The notes under the pieces were generated by a model, which saw only the letters and a list, made by a program, of their open reading frames with translations, did no database searches and was not told the DNA's origin. The position numbers and the translations under genes are program-made. Source: Aptenodytes patagonicus (Eukaryota > Chordata > Aves > Sphenisciformes > Spheniscidae). From it: a stretch of 64,000 nt of DNA. Shown here one piece after another: positions 50,401 through 58,686 of this stretch. Every line of letters starts with the position of its first letter. Position 1 is the stretch's first letter. The stretch covers positions 84,232,157 through 84,296,156 of the forward strand of contig NC_134950.1 in NCBI RefSeq assembly GCF_965638725.1, written 5' to 3'.

Positions 50401-50810
50401 AGAGCCGGCGCCATCAGGCCGAGGCAGAGGAGTGATGCCAGTGGGGTGACTTTTGGCAGCGTCAAACCAGGTTGGACTGCTGCTCTGTGCCTGCTCTGAG
50501 GTCTCTCTCCACCTATCGCAAACTTTCGTCCTTCTTTCTTACTTCTCTTCAACCTGACTTTTCCAGAAATCTTTTGGTAACCCCTGATTACCACTTAGTC
50601 CATGTAATAGTTGTCTTGAGCAAACTTCATTGTTGTTATTTATTTTTGTTGTTTTAGTGTTAGCCCTTTGGGGGCAAGCATCCTCTCAAGACTGGCAGTT
50701 TTGGGTATTAACTTCTTCACGCACGCAGTTTACCCTCACTCCCATTTGGCAGCATCTCTTGTTATCTTTTGCCGGGCAGAGGCAGCGCGGACTCCCCCGT
50801 GGTAGTGAAA

Positions 50811-50823
50811 ACCACAATTCCCA
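50811..50823 (+). promoter_or_regulatory. ZNF143/Staf-like motif
   Basis: ACCACAATTCCCA is one base from the core of the ZNF143 (Staf) binding motif often found at vertebrate promoters. It lies in a small GC-rich patch about 470 bp upstream of the main CpG island. Its function is inferred from the motif alone. Confidence 0.25.
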
Positions 50824-51449
50824 ATCCTGTTGTTAGGGTGGGCCGCCCTTGGGAAAGGCCCTTACCCCATCAGTGCTGTCCCTTACGCCGCTGCGCCTGC
50901 TCCGCCGTTTCAGATATGTAATGTCCCGTTAGATGACACAGGTAATGGTAGGTGAGTCCTTACCAGGGTTTGTAATAACAGCCCTAACGTTTGAGCCAAA
51001 TGGGCATATATTGCTTCTGATTTCCTGACAATCCCCGTGGTCTGTGAGAGTTGAAGAGTCTGTCTTTCGGGGCGAAGGAAAAAGCAGCTGTTTTGTAAGA
51101 AAGCTGAATTGAATAAAAACATCTCATCTCAAAGCACCAGCCCCGAAGGACACCCGAAGAACTCATTTGGGGATGTTAAACAGGTGGGGTTTTTTCTTTG
51201 ATGCGGTGGCAAAGGCCAGGAGTGATCCACTGAAGTTGAGTGTCAGTGGGAAGACTTATTTGCAAAGGAGAAAACAGCTCGAACCCCGGGGACGCAGGGA
51301 AGGACGGGTAAACGGGCGGCCTGCGCGGCGTCCCCGTACACACGGTGACTTTCTCCCGACGCCTGTGAGTTGCGCAGGGCTGGAAGGCGGCGGAGAGGTG
51401 CCCGACCGGCAGCGCCTAACAGTCGGAGGGACACCCGGGCGAACAGCTT

Positions 51450-51462
51450 CCAATCCCGCCCC
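51450..51462 (+). promoter_or_regulatory. Adjacent CCAAT box and GC box
   Basis: CCAAT is followed at once by CCCGCCCC, an inverted Sp1-type site. Such pairs commonly sit within 100 bp of a start site, so an upstream transcription start near 51500-51560 is possible. Confidence 0.4.
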
Positions 51463-51752
51463 GGATGGTTCTCTGCGAGCTGTGCCGCACGGCACCCCCC
51501 GCAGCGCCCCGCTGCCTTCACGGTGGGCTTCGGGGCTCGGCCCTGCGGCCGCCCCGCGCGGGGCAGCCCGGGGAGGGCCCGGCCTACCCTCCCGTCGGGG
51601 CGCGGCCGCGGGCGAGATGAGGAGGGCCGGAGGGCGTGGGGGCTGGGGCAGAGCCCCGCAAGGAGAAGGACAGGAAAGCCGGGCCGGGCGGCCCCCGGGG
51701 CGCTCCGCTGGGGCACAGCCGGCGGGGGCGGCCCGCGGCCGGGCGCGACAGC

Positions 51753-51780
51753 GGGAGGGGGGGGGGAGTCGCGGGGGGAG
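51753..51780 (+). other. G-quadruplex-prone G-tract cluster
   Basis: GGG, a ten-G run and a six-G run occur within 28 bases, meeting the usual pattern for an intramolecular G-quadruplex on the plus (coding) strand just upstream of the probable start region. Confidence 0.5.
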
Positions 51781-51801
51781 CCCCGGGCCGGGCGCTGTGT
51801 C

Positions 51802-51807
51802 TTTAAA
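51802..51807 (+). promoter_or_regulatory. TATA-like element TTTAAA
   Basis: TTTAAA sits in otherwise very GC-rich DNA. A pyrimidine-rich stretch about 30 bp downstream (51830-51865) would suit an initiator. This is one plausible FBXL7 start, not a proven one. Confidence 0.3.
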
Positions 51808-52148
51808 GGCCGGGGCCGGCTCACGGCTCCGTCCTCCATCCCTCCCTCCCTCCTTCCCTCCCCCTGGCCCGGCGGCGCTGGGCGCCGGGAGGAGGCGCCT
51901 GCCGCTAACAAAAGTCCGCGGCGGCGGCTCTCCCCTTCCTCCCTCCCCGGGCAACAAGTGGCTGGCGGCGGCTTCCCGGGGGAAGGCAGCAGCGGGGCTG
52001 CGAGGAGGAGGAAGGCGGAGCGGCGCTGGAGTACCGGAGGAGCCCCAGCGCCGGCGGCGGAGCCTGCGCCCGGGGGCCGTCCCGCCCGTCCCGCTTGTGG
52101 ATTATAACTGGAGCCGCCTCCCTTGCCCTGACACCCCGGCTGGAAACC

Positions 52149-52157
52149 GGGGCGGGG
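52149..52157 (+). promoter_or_regulatory. GC box (GGGGCGGGG)
   Basis: A consensus Sp1/KLF-type site about 300 bp upstream of the FBXL7 start codon, in a CpG island. Confidence 0.45.
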
Positions 52158-52187
52158 AAGGCGCCCCGATACGTCGGTCGCATTTTT

Positions 52188-52237
52188 GATTCTTTCCCTC
52201 TCTCTCTCTTCTTTTTTTTTTTTTTTTTTTTTTTTTT
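52188..52237 (+). repeat. Pyrimidine tract ending in 26 consecutive T
   Basis: A (CT)n stretch leads into T26 (52212-52237), then GGAGGGGGG. If transcribed, it puts an oligo(U) run in the 5' UTR. Its exact length is likely polymorphic and prone to sequencing error. Confidence 0.8.
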
Positions 52238-52305
52238 GGAGGGGGGAAAGTGTGGGTGTCGGCCACCCGAGAAGAAGCGGAGGAAGTTGCAGGGCTGCTT
52301 CGGAC

Positions 52306-52317
52306 ATGTCGCCGTGA
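52306..52317 (+). other. Upstream ORF 1 (3 codons plus stop)
   Basis: ATG TCG CCG TGA. A minimal upstream frame ending 147 nt before the FBXL7 start codon. The base at -3 is G (GACATG), so initiation context is moderate. Confidence 0.4.
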
Positions 52318-52415
52318 AAACTCCCGGGGGCTCCCCCCCCTTCCACCACCAACCACCACCACCACACCCCGGCTCCACTCCACCACCCGCGGCCGCTCGG
52401 CTCCCCGCGGTAGAG

Positions 52416-52454
52416 ATGCTGCGCGGCGGCGTGGGGAGGCGGCGGCGAGCATGA
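52416..52454 (+). other. Upstream ORF 2 (12 codons), arginine-rich
   Basis: The frame encodes MLRGGVGRRRRA and stops at TGA 52452-52454, overlapping the next upstream ATG (52451) as ATGA. It ends 10 nt before the FBXL7 start. It is in the leader whichever of the proposed start sites is used, provided transcription starts upstream of it. Confidence 0.45.
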
Positions 52455-52501
52455 AGCCGGCGGGATGGGCGCGAACAATGGCAAGCAGTACGGCAGCGAG
52501 G
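52451..52501 (+). other. Out-of-frame upstream AUG overlapping the FBXL7 start
   Basis: AGCATGA has A at -3, an acceptable context, 14 nt before the FBXL7 ATG and in a different frame (MKPAGWARTMASS...). It has no stop within exon 1, so it would overlap the FBXL7 coding start and continue into exon 2 after splicing. Confidence 0.45.
52465..52501 (+). CDS. FBXL7: FBXL7 coding exon 1 (N-terminus)
   Basis: FBXL7 is an F-box and leucine-rich-repeat protein that selects substrates for SCF (SKP1-CUL1-F-box) ubiquitin ligases. Only its start lies here. The exon reads MGANNGKQYGSE plus the first G of a glycine codon, then GTGAGT at 52502, a consensus donor in phase 1. I recognise this N-terminus from vertebrate FBXL7, where the sequence continues with a serine-rich segment from the next exon; that continuation is not in the window. 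The start codon has G at -3 and G at +4, a strong context, better than the upstream AUGs. Residues 2-7 (GANNGK) fit the N-myristoylation pattern. The F-box and repeats lie in later exons beyond the window. The identification rests on 13 residues plus gene structure, so a search should confirm it. Confidence 0.85.
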
Positions 52502-52554
52502 GTGAGTCGGGGGAAAAAGAGGGGTGCTGGGGCAGCAGCGGGGTCGCCCCGGCC

Positions 52555-52647
52555 CGGGGGGGGGGGGGGGGTGCCCGGGCGAGAGGCGCCGCGGCGGGGT
52601 CCCCCCGCCGCGGCGCCTCTCGCCCGGGCACCCCCCCCCCCCCCCCG
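52555..52647. repeat. Perfect 45-bp inverted repeat with 3-nt loop
   Basis: Arms 52555-52599 and 52603-52647 are exact reverse complements around the loop 52600-52602. The outer ends are runs of 16 G (52556-52571) and 16 C (52631-52646). The inner part is GC-rich and includes GCCCGGGCGAGAGGCGCCGC. Similarity continues imperfectly outward to about 52538 and 52665, with small indels. It lies 53 bases after the exon 1 donor. It may be a real cruciform-forming palindrome or a fold-back assembly artefact. Confidence 0.9.
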
Positions 52648-53094
52648 AAGTCGGGGGCGACCCCCGCCGGGAACCAGGACACGGCCCTCGGGCTCCCGCT
52701 GCGCTGAAACCCTTAAAATACCCTTAATTGTGGGGTTTTTTTGTGTCTTTTTTTTTTTTTTTAAATAGGTGGGAGGTAACTGCTGCCTCAATTCACGATG
52801 CAGGGGCAGCGGCGTGGCTTAAAATGCGGAGGCAGCTCAGGGGCGACGGCAGCGTTAACTCCGCTAGAAACTTTTAGAGCGCTCTTTGTAATCCTTTTCG
52901 ACTTGTCTTTATATCCCAGGATCCTTATATTATGCAGTATGGTATATGACTGCTTCCTGTCTGAACAGAGAAAAAAAAAAATTAACCCCGGGAAAGGGGA
53001 GGGGGGGGGGGAGAGTTAATGTTCTCCAGCTGTTATCCATGGATCCTACTCCTGCAATTTCGCTTCAGTGAAACTTTAGTGGGTTTGGTTTTAG

Positions 53095-53175
53095 ATATAC
53101 AGGGCCTGATTCATTCTTGTGGAAACCTATTAGTCTCGCTGGAGTTGCATCAGGGATGAATTTCAGCTGCTTTGC
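53095..53175. repeat. Possible ancient amniote repeat remnant
   Basis: The segment with 'cagggcctgattcattc' and 'gttgcatcagggatgaattt' resembles an old interspersed repeat seen in reptile and bird genomes that carries 'gggcctgattc' and 'agggatgaattt' motifs. The match is short and from memory. Confidence 0.25.
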
Positions 53176-56100
53176 TGCTGGTGTGAAGGACTACTGGAAC
53201 AGTCAGCTGGTGTCAGGCAAACCAATGGCAACTACAGAAAGTTTGTCTTCCTGCCAGCTAGTCTGAAGCTTTCTTTAACTTTTAGCTGTCTTGTATGTGT
53301 GTTGCCCTCATAGTATTTAGGCAGTGATATAGGATATATGTCTTCCCCTCATAGTACTGGGCAGCTATATAGGATCACTACATGCTGCCTGCCTTTTTTT
53401 TTGCGGGGGTGTGGGGGCGTGGGGGGGTTTGAGGTTTTGTGGGTGGAGCAAGGGAGATGGTCCTATGGTCTGCTCGATTCTTTGGGAGTCCAGAAGGCAA
53501 CTGCCAAAGAATACACCTCTCTCGCATCCAAGATATGCATGAAGACTGTGAAAAGGAAAGGGGAAAACCACCACTTCTCGAACAGGTTCTGCAAATGAGA
53601 GGTGATTTGAGCTTCCTGCCAAATGAGCTCTGCTTTCGGAAGAGTTGAAGAAGTCAGAAGCTTTAAGCTAAAGATATTCTCACTGTTGTGGGGTTTCACT
53701 CACTTGCTACCATCGCTAGAATAACTTCTGCATAAGTGGGGCGAACCTGGAAGTTGCGATCAAAGGCGCTTTGGATTCTTCCTGAATGGGGAAATCCTAG
53801 TTTGTCCCCAGAGTTGAAGGGGTCAGTGTTTATAGTTCTGGTCACTTGTAAAAAATCGTATTGCTGAGGGGTGTTCAGCGTGATGATAGGACGGCATGGC
53901 TGCATCCCTGAGCTTTCCTGTGAGGTCAGAGGAATGCTTGCTTCAATTAGTGTACAATTTTGGGGGAGGAATGTGATGGACACTGAGTCTTCTGGAGCCC
54001 TCGGTGAAGTGGAGGAGAGCTTTACTGTTCCAGAACTACCTGATAGGAACTGTAAGGAAAAGGAGGATTGGTGCAACTAGGATATTCTTAATTAATTCAC
54101 CTCTTTCCTCTGTTCCGAGTGGAGGTTGGACCTTGGCAATGCAGACTACATGTGGCAAACTAATCTTTGCAGTACAGACTATTACCTGGGTTGAGAAATA
54201 GGTAGAATACTGGTTTAAAAATAAAAGAAAACAAAAATAAATAATAAAAAAAAAATCCCTAAACCTCGTGGCCAAAACTTTGATCTTTCAATTTAGGTAA
54301 CTTGTCCCATGCACCATTAGTGTGCTCATAGGTCTGGGTTTCCTAGCATCTTCTGTGCATCATCAACTACTGTGAAACTTGGAGAAGCTCTTATTTGCTA
54401 CCTTCTTTCTGGGTGATGCAGAGGAGAACAAATCTAAATCTGGTGAAGGGAGGCCTTTTTTCATAAGCTACTGGGGCTTTTGGTGCCTTTGACAATTGAA
54501 CTGCTTAATTGCCATAAAAAGTTGCCTTTTAACAGGATGTGATTGCGATCCCGGGTGGAGGGGTAGCACTCTGAGAAAACACCCAATTGCTGTGTGCAAC
54601 CTGAATATCTGGGTTGACGTTCATAGAGTGGCATCCGTGGTTAGGTATGTGGTACGTAGTTTTCAGCATAGCGGGCTTTGTAGGCTAACGTTGTACTATG
54701 GTATGCCATGTTAGGGATGGAGAAAAGTACCTTTGTTAGCTGAATTTCTTGAATGCTGTTTTCTCATTTGCTGCTTGCTAATATCCGAGGTGAGATTTCA
54801 GAAAGACAACTACAAATGATTTTTCAAATGGCTGCTGTTTTTCACGCAGCCTTCCCATCCGCTGTGAAACTGCGGAACGTCAGGAATTTGCCCAAACTGC
54901 TTCTCGTTTCAAAGCTGAAGAGATGCATTGGGGCAAGGATAACTCCTGCTCGACGTACCACTTCTAAAACACTAGATTACCTTTATTACTAGGAAATCAT
55001 GTTTTGCATGGATTATTACACTTAGCAGTACCAGACAGTTTTTTGAAATTCACATATACACTGTGTATGTAATAATCTCAGGCAGCTGTCCAAGTGTTTG
55101 TGACTAATCACATAACTACACTGTACCGCCTTTACTTATTTGCTCGCCCAAGGCCTTATTGAATAGAATTTTATTGGAAGCTACAATCATCATGTTAAGA
55201 TGGACAGGAGTTGGATGTTTGAGGAGTCTAAATTAGTTTGTTTACAGAGTCTGGTGAATAATTCCTGGCACCTTTGAGTATATCTGTTTTCCACAAATTT
55301 AATTTTCTAAGACAGGCTAAAACTTTCTCTAAATGAAGGTTAAAAGTGAATAAAATTGCTTCTCTGAAAAATCATGTCATGCGGATGGGATACGAACACA
55401 ACACTCATTTAAAAAAAAAAAAAGTAACATACCAAATTTTGTCTACAGGAGTTCACCTCTTTTTTTAAAAGTAAATTATTAAATACAAGTTTATCTTCCT
55501 AGTTTTCATTTGGCCTTTTAAAATGTTTCTATAAGGGAGATGATTTCTGAAAGCTTGTTTACCTAGAAAAACATGGAGCTTGATATTTCAGGCTTATCAT
55601 AGCGTGCAGTAGATTCTGACTGAAGTGTTAAAGCTTGAAGTTAGTCTTGCTGAATGTGTTCCAGCAGTTGTGTTTGAATAGCACGACTGAAGGTAATAGA
55701 TCACTGGAGCAAGAAATCCATTTGATCATGGAGCAGTTCTTGTAAGGCTTGCGCCTGTGCAGTGGAAATGTAGTGTCAGTTACCTTAGCAAGAGTGCTTA
55801 TTGTTGTCCTTCACTTTCTTGCCTTAGGGATAAATCATTCACCTTTCTGTCATTGATTTAGTTCTTTGCTTGATTTTTAAATAAGAGGAGGCATGCCTAC
55901 CTCATGTCTGATAGCGGGAGGAGCAGCCTGTTGTTGTAGAAGCTATCAAAAATCAGGTTTTTGTTCAAGGACCTTTGTTAAAAGGTACTGCTGAAGAGAA
56001 TTGCAGCTGACCGTGTAAGACACCATTCATCATCGCAGATGAGGAGGCTGAATTGAAGTGTATCGCCCTTTAGCTATTGTTGAGTTGATTAGACACCGAA

Positions 56101-58478
56101 GCAGTTGCTGTTCGTACTTTGCTGCATGCTGTTTCTGTGCAGAATAACCTTATGCGTGCTGGGCACGAGGCTAGGTGGGGGCTGGCTATAGAGCCTGCTG
56201 CTGGAGGGGGGAGCAGCTGACTTCTACCCGCTTTCTTTGGGAAAAAGTGACTGAACGCTGTCCCTCTTACCACCTGAGACACTTTTGCATCCACAAGGTG
56301 AGGGGGAGGACTTTAAAATCACAGGTTTCTGTTTTATAAGGAAATTGGCTTTGTGACATGAACCAGCAGAGCAATCTCTGTTCTTACATGCGAAAGGAAG
56401 CTGTGGCATTGAGGTGGAATGGCTGCTTTGCAAAATAACCGTAATTTTTCAGCATTTGTCTTCCTCATTAAATTGTGAGACTTGGGAGCCAGTCAAATTT
56501 GAGAGCAGCTAAATAATGGTACAACATTTTGACAATGTTCAGACCTTATGAAGGGATGTCTTTTTAATGAGTCAACTGTCCGGATTGCTGCAGTTGTTGA
56601 TAAACTTCCTTTGGGTACCTCCTGCCCCTTCTCCTTCCAGAAGCTGGTCTGGAGAGGGTTGGTGACAGCGTGCGGCAGCTCTGGTTGATCTGCTAAAACA
56701 AATCATGAAAGACTCGATATGACACAGGGGCCTGGTGCTGTGGAGAACAGAGGATGGCAAGGGAGAAATAGGTGAAATGGCAGCTTAGGCAAGGAAATCA
56801 ACATCCTTCCCGAATCACAAGCCTTGCTGACAAACTAATTTTTTTTTCTTTTTGAATCTGAATATTTAATTTGGGAAGATTTAAATGGAAACTCTTTGGG
56901 AATAACTTTAACTCAGTTCTGGTTTGGAAAATATTCCTTCTCCAAACTTTTATTTGTGGCATTTTATATTCACAAGCCACTTGGAGGGAGAATTCCTGTG
57001 TAGATCCCAGTGTCCCGCTAGTGTAAGTGCCAGTGCAGAAACGTGCCTATGTCGTGGGATATAGTTGCCGCAAAGCACAGGCAAGATGGTTCATGAAGGT
57101 GGCTTTAACTATGATGAGGTGTGAGCTGGTGTACGTTAGCTAGGGATTGCCAGCATGTAGCACTGTGGTGAAATAGGTCAGCCTGTGTTTGTTTTGGAGT
57201 AGGCTACTCTCTTAAATCCCTCCCTTCAGCAGGGGGAAAAGGTCTGCTTTACAGACCTAAGATTTCATACTTGTGTCCTCTTTCTTGAAGGTGCTGTTGG
57301 ACACAGTGATTCCTTGCGAATGCTGCCTTTGATTAGATTTCTGCTAATTCAGTGATGGCAAGTGTTCTGACACATCAGACGTTGCGTGTGGAAATCTTTT
57401 AAATCCAAAAGTTCTGTTATTCAGGACCTATAGACTTTTGCATATGTTAGGATTTGTTTCCCCACAAAGTGTTGGTAGATTAACTTCACATGCAGTGTTT
57501 ATGTCAGGTCTGAAAAGCAGTATAACATGGTGGTCTTGCACTAGAGAAATGGTATTACTGATGGGTAAGCTATTGTTTAAGAGTCAAAACAGAAAAGTTT
57601 ATCAATGGTTTATACTGGTTGCTAGAATCTGTGGAGCCTCACAGGATATTTTAATGAGTGTAAGGGAATGGAAAAGACAGTAAATTAGTTTTTATTGAAT
57701 TATTTAATTACAAAATTATGATACCCCCGTCTCTCCCCCTGAGCTATCTTCTTTGTGCACTACATCTTCAACAGCCAGGGCAGTTTTTCATTCTGGTATT
57801 ATTTCCCCCCCCACCCCACAGGATTCCCAGAATGGAGTGAAGAGTCTCATCAAGTTAGGTGCTAAATGGCTCCTAGGATGTGCAGTTTATTGCCACTTTG
57901 TTGTGATGCGAGTTGCTTTTACGCATTACTATCTGACATGTTAAACATGAAGTTTAGCATATAGCTTTTACCAGTGTCTTGCTTACTGTTCTGATCCTTT
58001 CCCAGGTGATCTGTTGAGATAATGTATCTTGCTGTTCTTGGAGAAGTCTTTTTGTCCTGGTTTGGCTAGTCTTCTTTCGTACACCTCCCCAGTGCATAAT
58101 AGCTGCAACTGAACCGTAACACCCTCCATAGGACTACTGTAAATATTATGGTGCTGCTCAATGGCACTTTTCGTGCTGGGCTTACTTATGTGATCGTGTT
58201 CTGCTTTCTGGTGCTCGGCCAGGGTTGGTTCTTGCATTTTACCTGTAGTTGTGTTTCACTCTACTGCATTCAGGGAGCTGAGACTTGCCTCTTAACAGCC
58301 AGACTTGGACAGGAAAGATATTGACATTTTGAATGTTGCTCCTTCAACCAATGTTGATTTTAAAAGTGAATTTGCACTCTGACAGTGGCCAACTGCTGCT
58401 AACCAAAAGTAGCCTTTATAAATGCTGCTAATGATATTCTTTTTTTATGTAACTTTCAACTGAATGATGCAAAAGGGG

Positions 58479-58493
58479 TGTGTGTGTGTGTGT
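58479..58493. repeat. (TG)n microsatellite
   Basis: Seven TG units within intron 1. A related imperfect TGTG/CACA stretch follows at 58699-58738. Confidence 0.75.
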
Positions 58494-58669
58494 TTACTCA
58501 GTTTGTCTCCAAAAAGTAAATTTACTCTAAGCTCAGTGCTTATGTTGCTGCTTGTTGTCCAGATCACATGGCAGGGGCAGGAGGAGGGTCGGATAATGCA
58601 ATGAAGTGAGCTGCTGTGCTGCTTTTGGTTTCCCATAATACAGTATTTTCTATTTCTATTTTCTTTCTT

Positions 58670-58686
58670 AAAAAAAAAAAAAAAAA
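58670..58686. repeat. Poly-A run (17 A)
   Basis: A 17-base A run in intron 1 preceded by a T/C-rich stretch. No retrotransposed body was recognised next to it, so it is listed only as a homopolymer. Confidence 0.7.

Larger units (their letters stand above)
51835..52464 (+). other. FBXL7: Probable FBXL7 5' untranslated region
   Basis: If transcription begins near the pyrimidine-rich stretch after TTTAAA, the leader is about 630 nt. It includes a CT/T26 tract (52188-52237), a CCA simple repeat (52343-52366) and three upstream AUGs. The start is uncertain, and the leader could begin after the T tract. Length and content suggest translational control, but that is inference. Confidence 0.4.
51280..52870 (+). 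promoter_or_regulatory. FBXL7: CpG-island promoter of FBXL7
   Basis: The base composition changes abruptly from AT-rich desert to very GC- and CpG-rich sequence for about 1.6 kb, then returns to AT-rich after 52870. The island contains the FBXL7 start codon and first splice donor at 52465-52502, so it is that gene's 5' promoter region. Features include CCAAT plus a GC box (51450-51462), a G-tract cluster (51753-51780), TTTAAA (51802), a CT-rich stretch with possible start sites (51835-51865) and a second GC box (52149). The transcription start cannot be fixed from sequence. Long open frames on both strands (up to 479 codons) are the expected result of few stop codons in GC-rich DNA. Confidence 0.85.

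Noticed and set aside
51167..52791. Open frames of 479, 340, 245, 233, 229 and 172 codons on both strands over the CpG island
   Set aside because: They overlap in several frames at once, are P/G/R/A-rich as GC-rich DNA without selection would be, and cross the FBXL7 donor and the palindrome. Only the short FBXL7 exon has splice and homology support.
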